A DNA stretch of 64,000 bases from Zunongwangia atlantica 22II14-10F7 (GCF_002094855.1 NZ_ARYN01000003.1:62001-126000), one strand, 5' to 3'; shown: positions 27,656-36,911, counted from the stretch's first letter. A program made the numbers and translations. The notes: a model not told the origin generated them from the letters alone.

Positions 27656-28318
27656 TTAAGCTCTTCTTTGCCCGTGCATAGCAGTTAACATACCACCATA
27701 AACACCGTTTAAAGAAGCTAGGTTTTCGGTTAAAGAATCCATTTCAGCTTTTAGTCTGGTAGCGTTTTCAGCTACAGCTTTATTAACTTCGGCTTGTTTA
27801 GAAGCAGATTCTACCTGAACTTTATATATACTATTTAGAGTTTCCATTTGAGTTGCAGCAGTTGTTAACTCCTGGCTATATTTTTTCTGTGATGCCATTG
27901 CATCTACGGTTGGGGCAATACCTTTTGCAGCACCTTCAAAATTTCTAATGCTATCACCAAGACTACTCATTAAAGCTGCATCTACTTTTGCGTCACGCAA
28001 CATATCGTCTAGTTTTTTAGAAAGCATTCCCTGAGCGTCTTTAGTTTCTTCTATTACAACTTCCTTTTTTCTTGGAGATGTTATAGCTGCACTTCCCTGC
28101 GCTAACTCTGGATAAACAAGAGACCAATCATAACCTTCGTCTACTGGTTCGAAAGCTGAAACTGTAAATACTAAAGCTTCTGTTATAAGACCTGCGATTA
28201 ACATTTCGTTACCAAATGGCCAGTGCATAATTTTAAAAAGCGCTCCAAGGATAACTACAGCCGCACCAAGACCGTATACCATATTCATAACTTTTGCTCT
28301 AGATTTTGATTGTGCCAT
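27656..28318 (-). CDS. gldL: T9SS motor protein GldL
   Basis: A 220-residue inner membrane protein with two N-terminal helices (about 13-28 and 37-55, with the FKIMHWPFGNEML linker) that surround the GldM helix, and a long cytoplasmic helical tail (75-220). The Glu in the second helix (GLITEALVF) is the residue expected to take part in proton flow. It forms the stator-like pentamer of the gliding motor. It starts 58 bp after gldK. Confidence 0.95.
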   Translation of the reverse strand: MAQSKSRAKVMNMVYGLGAAVVILGALFKIMHWPFGNEMLIAGLITEALVFTVSAFEPVDEGYDWSLVYPELAQGSAAITSPRKKEVVIEETKDAQGMLSKKLDDMLRDAKVDAALMSSLGDSIRNFEGAAKGIAPTVDAMASQKKYSQELTTAATQMETLNSIYKVQVESASKQAEVNKAVAENATRLKAEMDSLTENLASLNGVYGGMLTAMHGQRRA

Positions 28319-28376
28319 AATAAATAATGATTAAGTTTAAGTTTTTAAGATTGTTATTTAGGGGTTGTTGGTTATT

Positions 28377-29747
28377 TTAATTTAAGGGCGTTTGCTGGTT
28401 TAAAGGAACATCATTACCTAAGTAATCCTGCACGGTTCTAAAACCAATATAACTTCTTGCTGAATCAGCATATTCATAATCTCTGGAAGACACCTGTAAG
28501 AAATACGCTACATCTTTCCAGGATCCACCTCGTACTACTTTTCTTGGATCTTCGTAATCATCTACAGTAGGATTCATAGAAGACATGTAATCATAAGATG
28601 AAGCGTCATAAGAAGAGTTTACCCACTCAGACACGTTACCAGCCATATTATACAATCCATATCCATTTGGATCAAAAGATTTCGCTTCTACAGTATATAG
28701 CGCCTGATCTGCAGCATAATCCCCTCTTAAAGGCTTAAAGTTGGCCATAAAACAGCCACGATCATTTTTAGTGTAAGGACCTCCCCAAGGATATGTTCCA
28801 CCTTCTAAACCACCACGAGCAGCATATTCCCATTCTGCTTCAGTTGGCAATCTATAATGAGGTACATTACTATCTCCTCTGGATTTACGGAAATCGTTAT
28901 TATATTTTGTTCTCCATTCTGAAAAGGCTCTGGCTTGTTTCCAGTTTACCCCTACAACAGGATAATCATCAAAAGCGCTATGCCAAAAATAATCATTGTG
29001 CATAGGTTCGTTATAAGAATAATTAAAGTCTTTAATCCAAACTGCTGTATCTGGATAAACTTCTACAACTTCAGTTTGTACATAATCACGACGATTTCCT
29101 TTACCTCTGGCTGCAGCCTGGATATCCATCCAGCTATACTTAAATTTTAAATGCTTAACATCGATTGTTCTTGTTCCATTATAGGCATCTTCCTGTGGAA
29201 TGTACAATTGATCCATTACCCGGGCATAAGCTACATCTGGATAATCTTCTGTATCCCAAACAATATCTACCCTTTTATTTAATTTTCGGTTTTCGTAAGA
29301 ATCCATTTCGCCACCGGTACCATAAGTCTCTAACATATATTCCTGGTAAGGGGTAAGATTAGACTCATCTGCATCTGCAAAAGCGTATTCACCAATTCCA
29401 TTATCTCCAGCAGTAGCTCCTTCAAGCTCAGCTTCCATTGCAAGCATTACGCGTACAACAGAATCTTTCACATAATTTACAAACTGGCGATATTCAGCAT
29501 TAGTGATTTCGGTTTCGTCCATGTAAAAAGAGTTGACTGTAACCGTCTTTGGAGGGGCGTTTAGTTGTCCTGCTATATCATCATCAGATTTCCCCATGAT
29601 GAACGATCCACCCGGGACTAATACCATCCCAAAAGGATCTTCAGGGTTCCATCTTTTTCCTTCCGCACCTACAAGCTGCCCTCTGTCATTACTTCCACAA
29701 CTGTAGATTAAAGCAAGAACAGCAACTAGCGAAACAATTTTCTTCAT
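28377..29747 (-). CDS. gldK: T9SS outer membrane lipoprotein GldK
   Basis: A 456-residue lipoprotein: MKKIVSLVAVLALIYSC places the lipidated Cys at residue 17. The mature part is a formylglycine-generating-enzyme-like (FGE-sulfatase) fold with RLPTEAEWEYAARGG, NMAGNVSEWVNSSYD and VRGGSWKDVAY motifs, here used structurally. GldK binds GldN to form the periplasmic ring of the secretion machine. The ATG at 29745-29747 was chosen over one nine codons upstream because it yields a proper lipoprotein signal. It is first of gldKLMN, 113 bp after the arginase-like gene; an A/T-only hairpin lies in that gap at about 29799-29828. Confidence 0.95.
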   Translation of the reverse strand: MKKIVSLVAVLALIYSCGSNDRGQLVGAEGKRWNPEDPFGMVLVPGGSFIMGKSDDDIAGQLNAPPKTVTVNSFYMDETEITNAEYRQFVNYVKDSVVRVMLAMEAELEGATAGDNGIGEYAFADADESNLTPYQEYMLETYGTGGEMDSYENRKLNKRVDIVWDTEDYPDVAYARVMDQLYIPQEDAYNGTRTIDVKHLKFKYSWMDIQAAARGKGNRRDYVQTEVVEVYPDTAVWIKDFNYSYNEPMHNDYFWHSAFDDYPVVGVNWKQARAFSEWRTKYNNDFRKSRGDSNVPHYRLPTEAEWEYAARGGLEGGTYPWGGPYTKNDRGCFMANFKPLRGDYAADQALYTVEAKSFDPNGYGLYNMAGNVSEWVNSSYDASSYDYMSSMNPTVDDYEDPRKVVRGGSWKDVAYFLQVSSRDYEYADSARSYIGFRTVQDYLGNDVPLNQQTPLN

Positions 29748-29860
29748 AATACTTTTTAGGTTAAGACATCTCAATTTAAGGCAGTAAACCTATCTAATTA
29801 TTTTCTAAAAAACAATAGTTTTAAGAAAATTACAATATATCAAAGGCTTGCCCAACTCGA

Positions 29861-31024
29861 TTAAACTTCGTTTTTTCTCTTAGCTTTATACCATCTTTCT
29901 GGAATTACCTGATTACAGGCTTCCAAATAATCCTCCTCACTACATGGTAATAACGTGCTTCTTTTTAATTTAGTATTGGAGTTAGCAACGTAGGGAATCT
30001 CGATCCACCAACGACCGCTAAGCGGACTTTTAAAAAACACCAGTACATCATCATCTATAGGAACCTGATATTTAATAAACTCTTGCTTAGCCGCTACGGT
30101 ATTTTCATTGTTCCTATAATTTACTCCTTCTGCAAAATACCAGATCATTTGTGCTAATAGCATATTTGATAATTCTCCCAATGCCGAATGATATTCAAAT
30201 ATACCAAAAGAGCTTACTTTATCACTTAGGCCTGCGTATCTGGATATTGCACAAATTTCTTTGCCATTAAAACCATTAGGAGATTTAAAAAATGAACTTC
30301 CCAAAGCTCCAGAATCAATACTATTTAAATCTACACTAACCAGATTGGCTGCTCTCATTATAGGTTCTATTAAAGAAATATCATTACTGATTTCTCCTAA
30401 ACGATAAGCATCAAAAAACAACCTATCCATTAACTCTATTTCTTCCTGAGAGTTAAAATAGGTTTGATAGCCAATATTTGAATAGTTAAATAGATTATAA
30501 GGCTCGTTTACAATAATCTTAGAAACATAGGATTTATTAGAGATTACCTGCTCTGCATCACCTAAATCGAAACGAGCATCTACATTTACAAGGTTTACCA
30601 TCTCATCTAGAGTATCATAAGCCCTGTATTGCGCATAAATAAGATCTTGCGAACCACCAAGTAAAACAGGAATCACATCCATTTTCACCAATGCGGCAAC
30701 CGTTTTTTCAACCGCGAAATATGTATCTTTTACTGTATCTCCCTTTTGAATATCGCCAAGATCTGCAATATTCATACACCAGTTACCTGGAAATAAACTA
30801 TAAAAAGTCTTTCTAATTCCGTCGAAATTCAGCAAGTCGTCTTCATAAGTTTCTGAAAGACGATTTTCCCGAATCCCGATAATAGCAATTTGCACATCAC
30901 CAAGATCTGGAATACCTTCTAAAACCGAATTAAACTTCACTTTTGAACCTATACTATGCTGACTTAAGGCTTCAGCATAAGCTATCAACTCTTCACTAAC
31001 AGGACTTAAAAAATCCAATTCCAT
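29861..31024 (-). CDS. Arginase/formimidoylglutamase-fold protein with degenerate metal site
   Basis: A 387-residue protein of the ureohydrolase (arginase, agmatinase, HutG) fold. The family motifs can be placed but are altered: GGxH is GGSQ (123-126), DAHxD is DARFD (149-153) and SxDxDxxDP is SVDLNSID (230-237). At least three manganese ligands are therefore replaced, and hydrolase activity is doubtful. It is usually annotated as formimidoylglutamase in this group. It starts 4 bp after topA and precedes gldK, an arrangement I believe recurs in flavobacteria. A structural or ligand-sensing role is possible. Confidence 0.75.
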   Translation of the reverse strand: MELDFLSPVSEELIAYAEALSQHSIGSKVKFNSVLEGIPDLGDVQIAIIGIRENRLSETYEDDLLNFDGIRKTFYSLFPGNWCMNIADLGDIQKGDTVKDTYFAVEKTVAALVKMDVIPVLLGGSQDLIYAQYRAYDTLDEMVNLVNVDARFDLGDAEQVISNKSYVSKIIVNEPYNLFNYSNIGYQTYFNSQEEIELMDRLFFDAYRLGEISNDISLIEPIMRAANLVSVDLNSIDSGALGSSFFKSPNGFNGKEICAISRYAGLSDKVSSFGIFEYHSALGELSNMLLAQMIWYFAEGVNYRNNENTVAAKQEFIKYQVPIDDDVLVFFKSPLSGRWWIEIPYVANSNTKLKRSTLLPCSEEDYLEACNQVIPERWYKAKRKNEV

Positions 31025-31028
31025 TCAG

Positions 31029-33554
31029 TTACTTTTTGGATGTTTTCTTTGTTGTTTTTTTAGCAGTAGTTTTCTTCTTGGTCGTTTTCTTAGCTGCTTT
31101 TTTCTTTGGTGCTTTTTTAGCGATTATATCTTTAGCCTCTTCAAGCGTAATTTTTGTTGCATCTACTGTTTTAGGTAACTCTACCTTAGTTTTACCTTTT
31201 ATAACATTAGATCTTCCCCATCTGGCCTTTTCTACACGAATCCCTTCTTCTTCCCAATTATGAATAATCTTCTCTCGCTCTTTACGTTTCTTATCTTCGA
31301 TAAGTTCTTCTATATCTTCGCCTGAAAGATTATCAAAATCGTACTTTTTATTCACATTTATAAAAATCCCATTCCATTTTAAGTAAGGACCAAAACGCCC
31401 AACTCCTTTTTGAACTGGCAGGTTTTCATATTCGTAAATAGGAGCATCTGCCTTTTCTTTTTCTTTGATAAGCTCTAAAGCTCTATCAAAATCAACACTC
31501 ATGGCATCTTCACCTTTTTCTAAAGAGACATATTTCTTACCAAATTTCACATAAGGCCCATAACGGCCATTATTTACCTCAACTTTTTCTCCTTTATATT
31601 CTCCTAATTCCTTTGGAAGTTGAAAAAGATCCATCGCTTCTTCGTAAGTGATGGTATCCAGTGTTTGATCTGGCCCTAAACTTGCAAATTTTGGCTTTTC
31701 ATCATCTTCTACAGATCCTATCTGAACCATTGGCCCAAACTTCCCTAAACGCACACTTACCGGCTTTCCGGTTTCAGGATCTTCTCCCAGGATTCGCTCT
31801 CCAACTTCACGATCTGCATTCTTTGCAACATCTTGGACATGCGGATGAAAATCTGTATAAAAATCCTTCATCATTTTTGTCCACTCCTCATTTCCTTCAG
31901 CAATATCATCAAAGCTTTGCTCCACTTTTGCTGTAAAATTGTAATCGAGAATGTTAGAAAAATGATTAACTAAAAAGTCATTTACTACTTTACCTACCGC
32001 CGTTGGCACTAATTTTCCTTTATCACTACCTACGGTTTCGCTTAATTTCTTTTCTGAAATTTTTCCGTTTTCAAGAGTAAACTGCGTGTATTCACGTTCG
32101 GCTCCTTCAATAGAGCCTTTTTCTATATAATTTCTATTCTGAATAGTTGAAATAGTGGGCGCATAAGTAGAAGGTCTACCAATTCCAAGCTCTTCCAATT
32201 TCTTAACTAAAGATGCTTCAGTATATCGATAAGGCGGACGCGTAAAACGTTCAGTAGCATGTATAAAAATGTTTTGAAGAGCCTGATTCACTTTCATATC
32301 TGGCAACATTCCGCTTTGCTCTTCAGAATCTTCGTCGTCGCTTCCCTCTAAATAAACCTTTAAAAAACCTTCAAATTTCAGCACTTCACCATTCGCTGTA
32401 AAAATTTTATCATGCTTATCTGCTTCAATTTTCACATTGGTACGCTCTAACTGCGCTTCAGACATTTGTGAAGCGATAGCACGTTTCCAAATCAATTCGT
32501 ATAAACGCTGCTCATCACGATCGGCTTTTACACTATGACTGGCAAAATTTGTGGGACGAATAGCTTCGTGAGCTTCCTGTGCACCTTTAGTTTTACCTTT
32601 AAATTGTCTTGATTTTGCGTATTCTTCGCCATAGGCTTTTAAGATTTCGCGCTTAGCTCCTTTACGTGCATCATCAGATAGATTAACACTATCTGTTCTC
32701 ATGTAAGTGATATGACCGGCTTCATAAAGACGTTGCGCCAGGGTCATTGTTTTACTTACTGAAAAATATAATTTTCTTGAGGCTTCCTGCTGTAATGTTG
32801 AAGTTGTAAATGGTGGTGCAGGCGATTTCTTAGCTGGTTTTTTAGTAAGATCTGCAACCTTAAAATTAGCACCTAGATTATCATTTAAGAATGCTTCAGC
32901 TTCTTCTTTAGTATCAAAATTCTTAGGAAGTTTAGCTCTAAACGTTTTCCCTTCAGCATTAGCAAATTCAGCATCAATTCTATAAGAAGCTTCTGGAGTA
33001 AAATCTTCGATCTCACGCTCTCGCTCTACAATTAGTCTAACAGAAACACTTTGCACCCTTCCGGCAGAAAGTCCTCCCTTTACTTTACGCCATAAAACCG
33101 GTGAAAGTTCGTACCCAACCAGTCGGTCTAAAACTCTTCTGGCCTGCTGTGCATTTACAAGATTATAGTTAATCCCTCTGGGATTTTCTATTGCATTTAA
33201 AATGGCAGATTTTGTGATTTCGTGAAAAACGATCCTTTTGGTATTATCGTCCTTTAACTTAAGTTCTTCTGCAAGGTGCCAGGCTATTGCTTCTCCTTCA
33301 CGATCCTCATCACTAGCAAGCCATACAGTCTCGGCATCCTTAGCTAAACCTTTAAGTTTTCTAACAACATCTTTTTTATCTTTCGAGACGATATATTTAG
33401 GAGAAAAATCTCCCTCAGTATCCACCCCTAACTCTTTTGTAGGAAGGTCTGCAATATGCCCAAAGCTTGAAGCCACCTTATAATCTTTCCCCAAAAACTT
33501 TTCAATCGTTTTTGCCTTGGCAGGAGACTCCACAATCACTAAATTTTTTGCCAT
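31029..33554 (-). CDS. topA: DNA topoisomerase I
   Basis: An 841-residue type IA topoisomerase that relaxes negative supercoils. The Toprim domain opens the protein (VIVESPAKAKTIEKFLG, and the DEDREGEAIAWHL acidic cluster). The catalytic tyrosine is in ITYMRTDSVNLS at about residue 287. The C-terminal part has no cysteine zinc fingers but three short Toprim-C repeats (GKFGPMVQIG, NGRYGPYVKFG, GRFGPYLKWNG). The last ~28 residues are a Lys/Ala/Thr-rich tail resembling histone H1 tails. It probably shares a transcript with the arginase-like gene 4 bp downstream. Confidence 0.96.
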   Translation of the reverse strand: MAKNLVIVESPAKAKTIEKFLGKDYKVASSFGHIADLPTKELGVDTEGDFSPKYIVSKDKKDVVRKLKGLAKDAETVWLASDEDREGEAIAWHLAEELKLKDDNTKRIVFHEITKSAILNAIENPRGINYNLVNAQQARRVLDRLVGYELSPVLWRKVKGGLSAGRVQSVSVRLIVEREREIEDFTPEASYRIDAEFANAEGKTFRAKLPKNFDTKEEAEAFLNDNLGANFKVADLTKKPAKKSPAPPFTTSTLQQEASRKLYFSVSKTMTLAQRLYEAGHITYMRTDSVNLSDDARKGAKREILKAYGEEYAKSRQFKGKTKGAQEAHEAIRPTNFASHSVKADRDEQRLYELIWKRAIASQMSEAQLERTNVKIEADKHDKIFTANGEVLKFEGFLKVYLEGSDDEDSEEQSGMLPDMKVNQALQNIFIHATERFTRPPYRYTEASLVKKLEELGIGRPSTYAPTISTIQNRNYIEKGSIEGAEREYTQFTLENGKISEKKLSETVGSDKGKLVPTAVGKVVNDFLVNHFSNILDYNFTAKVEQSFDDIAEGNEEWTKMMKDFYTDFHPHVQDVAKNADREVGERILGEDPETGKPVSVRLGKFGPMVQIGSVEDDEKPKFASLGPDQTLDTITYEEAMDLFQLPKELGEYKGEKVEVNNGRYGPYVKFGKKYVSLEKGEDAMSVDFDRALELIKEKEKADAPIYEYENLPVQKGVGRFGPYLKWNGIFINVNKKYDFDNLSGEDIEELIEDKKRKEREKIIHNWEEEGIRVEKARWGRSNVIKGKTKVELPKTVDATKITLEEAKDIIAKKAPKKKAAKKTTKKKTTAKKTTKKTSKK

Positions 33555-33687
33555 AGTTTACATTTTTGTAAGTGCAAAAGTATATCAATTTTTTTTTAAC
33601 CTAATAAATGATTTATTAAATAGGTTTTAAATTAAAAGTATTATAAGCTTTTAAGACCTGTTTTGAAAGCATTTTGCACAAAAATTA

Positions 33688-33711
33688 CATGCCCGCGATA
33701 TCGCGGGCATG
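33688..33711. repeat. 24-bp perfect GC-rich palindrome
   Basis: Both arms match exactly (catgcccgcgat at 33688-33699, atcgcgggcatg at 33700-33711). Reading leftward it is followed by taattttt, so it could terminate a leftward transcript, although no protein gene ends nearby on that strand. The other side (caaaaataa) does not look like a terminator. Confidence 0.6.
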
Positions 33712-33798
33712 CAAAAATAAACCAAACATAAATAACAATCGTAATTAAGAAACTTAATAGATTGATTTTACTATCTTTATACCAAATTACAACTAGTG

Positions 33799-33895
33799 CT
33801 TACCCCGATCGGTAACAGTCATCATTAGGCAGAATTATTTCATAGGTGTTATATTCTTTATTGACTTTGTTAGCAATGATCGGGGCTTTCACGCT
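33799..33895. ncRNA. Candidate structured RNA (strand uncertain)
   Basis: Two stacked helices close a ~97-base element: ccccgatc (33803-33810) with gatcgggg (33878-33885), then taacagtca (33813-33821) with tgactttgtta (33862-33872, two bulged T), around a 40-base loop. Flanks agtg and cgct extend it weakly. It stands out in GC against the AT-rich surroundings. I cannot assign a known RNA family; Flavo-1 and 6S RNA are worth testing. The leftward palindrome terminator at 33688 would fit a minus-strand RNA. Confidence 0.35.
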
Positions 33896-34052
33896 ATTTT
33901 CTTTTTCAAAAATCTCTTCCCCTTATTAATCTTTCACTTTTTTTTAATCATTTTCAGCAGCAAAAATCACTGCCATTTTTATCGAATTTCAACCATTAGA
34001 TGTAATAAGATGAAAAAGGTTGCGTAAAAATTTTAAAAAATTTTACTGCCAC

Positions 34053-34083
34053 TTTGTCACAAGAAGCTTAAAACGTATCTTTG
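34053..34083 (+). promoter_or_regulatory. Bacteroidetes-type promoter for miaB
   Basis: TTTG (34053-34056), a 19-bp spacer and TATCTTTG (34076-34083) match TTTG-N19-TAnnTTTG exactly. The start codon lies 31 bp further on, giving a leader of roughly 25 bases. Confidence 0.85.
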
Positions 34084-34114
34084 CCACCTAATTACCTAAG
34101 CTTAGTACAGCATT

Positions 34115-35560
34115 ATGGAGAAGATTATTGACGAAAAGCAACAGGGAAACTCCCTGGTAATGGAGCCTAAGACCGAAAACAAGCGTAAGCTTTTTATAGA
34201 ATCTTATGGTTGCCAGATGAATTTTAGTGATAGTGAAATTGTAGCTTCTATTCTTTCAAAAGAAGGTTACAACACTACCCAGCAATTAGAAGAAGCTGAT
34301 CTTGTTTTGGTAAATACCTGCTCGATTAGAGAAAAAGCTGAACAAACAGTAAGAAAACGCCTTGAAAAATATAATGCCGTAAAACGTATAAATCCTAATA
34401 TGAAAGTTGGGGTTTTAGGCTGCATGGCAGAGCGATTAAAAAGTAAATTCTTAGAAGAAGAAAAAATTGTAGACTTGGTTGTAGGACCAGATGCCTACAA
34501 AGATCTTCCTAATCTTATTAATGAAGTTGAAGAAGGTAGAAATGCGGTTAACGTGATTCTTTCTAAAGAAGAAACTTACGGTGACATTTCACCTGTGCGT
34601 TTACAATCTAACGGAGTTTCTGCTTTTGTATCGATTACTCGTGGTTGCGATAATATGTGCACCTTTTGCGTTGTTCCTTTTACTCGTGGTAGAGAACGTA
34701 GCCGTGACCCGCAAAGCATCATCGAAGAGGTTAACGATCTTGCCAACAAAGGTTTTAAAGAAATTACCCTTCTTGGACAAAATGTAGACAGTTATTTATG
34801 GTATGGTGGCGGACTTAAAAAAGACTTTAAGGATGCCACACCGATGCAAAAAGCTACGGCTACTAATTTTGCTGCACTTCTAAAAATGGTTGCTGAAGCA
34901 CAGCCAAAAATGAGAATTCGTTTTTCTACATCTAACCCACAGGATATGACCTTAGATGTTATAGAAGTAATGGCCGCTCATCGCAATATTTGTAACTACA
35001 TTCACTTACCGGTACAAAGTGGTAGTGATAAAATGCTTAAGAAGATGAATCGTCTTCATACACGTGAAGAATATTTCAGTCTTATCGATAATATCAAAAA
35101 ACTAATCCCAGATTGTGGAATTTCGCATGATATTATTACCGGTTTCCCAACCGAAACTGAAGAAGATCATCAGGACACTATTTCTTTAATGAAATATGTA
35201 AAATATGATTTCGGATTTATGTTTGCTTATTCTGAAAGACCAGGAACCATGGCTGCCAGAAAATTTGAAGATGATATTCCTGAAGAAACCAAAAAGAGAA
35301 GACTATCTGAAATTGTTGCTCTTCAGCAGGAACATAGTAAATATAGAACATCGCAATTTTTAGGAAAAACTGTCGAAGTGCTTATCGAAAAAGCTTCTAA
35401 AAAATCTGATGCTCATTGGAGTGGTAGAAACACGCAAAATACTGTGGTAGTTTTCCCTAAAGAGAACTATAAAGTTGGTGATTTTGTAAATGTGAAAATT
35501 AGCGATTGCACCAGTGCCACACTAATTGGTGAAGCTGTTGGATACAGTGACAATAATTAA
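34115..35560 (+). CDS. miaB: tRNA-2-methylthio-N6-dimethylallyladenosine synthase MiaB
   Basis: A 481-residue radical-SAM methylthiotransferase that adds the 2-methylthio group to i6A37 in tRNAs. The N-terminal UPF0004 domain supplies Cys33, Cys69 and Cys103 for one 4Fe-4S cluster. The radical-SAM motif CDNMCTFC (Cys178, Cys182, Cys185) holds the other. A TRAM domain follows at about 415-475. All six cluster cysteines are present. It heads a run of housekeeping genes on the plus strand behind a clear promoter. Confidence 0.96.
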   Translation: MEKIIDEKQQGNSLVMEPKTENKRKLFIESYGCQMNFSDSEIVASILSKEGYNTTQQLEEADLVLVNTCSIREKAEQTVRKRLEKYNAVKRINPNMKVGVLGCMAERLKSKFLEEEKIVDLVVGPDAYKDLPNLINEVEEGRNAVNVILSKEETYGDISPVRLQSNGVSAFVSITRGCDNMCTFCVVPFTRGRERSRDPQSIIEEVNDLANKGFKEITLLGQNVDSYLWYGGGLKKDFKDATPMQKATATNFAALLKMVAEAQPKMRIRFSTSNPQDMTLDVIEVMAAHRNICNYIHLPVQSGSDKMLKKMNRLHTREEYFSLIDNIKKLIPDCGISHDIITGFPTETEEDHQDTISLMKYVKYDFGFMFAYSERPGTMAARKFEDDIPEETKKRRLSEIVALQQEHSKYRTSQFLGKTVEVLIEKASKKSDAHWSGRNTQNTVVVFPKENYKVGDFVNVKISDCTSATLIGEAVGYSDNN

Positions 35561-35618
35561 AAAAGGTATATTCTTATCTAAAAGCTATTCAATAACATTT
35601 AAATACCACATATTTTAA

Positions 35619-36911
35619 ATGGAATCAGTACAGGCCATAAAACAACGTTTTGGAATTATAGGAGATGATCCAAAATTAAACAGGGCTATAGAAAAAGCAA
35701 TACAGGTTTCCCCTACAGATATTTCGGTTTTAGTGACCGGGGAAAGTGGGGTTGGGAAAGAAAGTATTCCAAAAATTATTCATTCCCTATCGCATCGCAA
35801 ACATGGTAAATATATTGCTGTAAACTGCGGAGCTATTCCCGAAGGAACTATAGACAGTGAGCTTTTTGGTCACGAAAAAGGAGCGTTTACAGGAGCTACC
35901 CAAACCAGAAGCGGTTATTTTGAAGTAGCCGATGGCGGTACAATATTTTTAGATGAAGTTGGTGAATTACCGTTACCAACCCAGGTAAGACTTTTACGTG
36001 TTTTAGAAAACGGAGAATTTATTAAAGTAGGTTCTTCTAAAGTTCAAAAAACAAATGTTCGTATCGTTGCCGCGACCAACATTAATATGTTCGAGTCGAT
36101 CAAAAAAGAGAAATTTAGAGAAGATCTTTATTATCGATTAAGTACGGTAGAAATTCACTTACCACCACTTCGCGAGCGTAAAGGCGATATTCATTTATTG
36201 TTTAGAAAATTTGCTTCAGATTTTGCTTTAAAATATAAAATGCCAACCATCAGATTAGAAGATGATGCGGTACTTTTAATGCAAAAATATCACTGGGGCG
36301 GAAATATTCGTCAGCTTCGAAATATCGCTGAACAAATATCGGTTCTAGAGCAGGACCGCTCAATAAATGGTAAAGAGCTTAAAGAATATTTACCAGATAT
36401 GGGCAGCAATTTACCAGCGGTAATTTCAGACAAGAAAAAAGACTCAGATTTCAGCAACGAAAGAGAAATCCTTTATAAGGTTCTTTTTGACATGAAAAAT
36501 GACCTTAACGATCTTAAGAAACTTACCTTAAAATTAATGCAGGAAGGCAATTCTAAAGAAGTTCGTGATGAAAATGAAGGGCTTATTCAAAAAATCTACG
36601 GTAATGGTGATGAGGACACTGAAGATTTTAACGTAGAAGATCTGGATAGCGATAATCTTGAAGTATTACAAATACCACAACAGAGTAGCCTAAGCGAATA
36701 CGAGCCACAGCAAGAAAACCTGTCTGAAAAAGACAAATATCACTTTGCTGAAGAAATTGAAGAAGAAGAAACGCTCTCACTTCAGGATAAAGAACTAGAA
36801 TTGATTAAAAAATCGCTGGAACGCCACAATGGCAAACGTAAAGCTGCTGCTGAAGAATTAGGGATTAGCGAAAGAACACTTTATCGCAAAATCAAACAAT
36901 ACAATTTATAA
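35619..36911 (+). CDS. Sigma-54-interacting transcriptional regulator without receiver domain
   Basis: A 430-residue bacterial enhancer-binding protein. The AAA+ domain starts almost at the N-terminus: Walker A GESGVGKE (41-48), the sigma-54 contact loop GAFTGA (88-93) and Walker B GGTIFLDEV (about 107-115). A variable acidic linker (270-385) leads to a Fis-type helix-turn-helix (about 388-430, GKRKAAAEELGISERTLYRKI). The usual N-terminal receiver or sensor domain is missing, so activity must be controlled otherwise. It lies 58 bp after miaB and 46 bp before the LptE gene. Confidence 0.92.
   Translation: MESVQAIKQRFGIIGDDPKLNRAIEKAIQVSPTDISVLVTGESGVGKESIPKIIHSLSHRKHGKYIAVNCGAIPEGTIDSELFGHEKGAFTGATQTRSGYFEVADGGTIFLDEVGELPLPTQVRLLRVLENGEFIKVGSSKVQKTNVRIVAATNINMFESIKKEKFREDLYYRLSTVEIHLPPLRERKGDIHLLFRKFASDFALKYKMPTIRLEDDAVLLMQKYHWGGNIRQLRNIAEQISVLEQDRSINGKELKEYLPDMGSNLPAVISDKKKDSDFSNEREILYKVLFDMKNDLNDLKKLTLKLMQEGNSKEVRDENEGLIQKIYGNGDEDTEDFNVEDLDSDNLEVLQIPQQSSLSEYEPQQENLSEKDKYHFAEEIEEEETLSLQDKELELIKKSLERHNGKRKAAAEELGISERTLYRKIKQYNL

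Larger units (their letters stand above)
33555..34052. other. Noncoding gap between divergent topA and miaB
   Basis: About 500 bp with no gene. From left to right it holds the topA promoter side, with a likely -7 box TACTTTTG reading leftward near 33569-33576, a 24-bp perfect GC-rich palindrome (33688-33711) and a candidate structured RNA (33799-33895). The remainder is AT-rich and featureless to me. Confidence 0.6.

Noticed and set aside
31029-31120. Repetitive Lys/Thr/Ala codons at the 3' end of topA as a tandem repeat or frameshift artefact
   Set aside because: The frame stays open with varied codons and ends at a proper stop 4 bp before the next gene; it is a normal lysine-rich tail.
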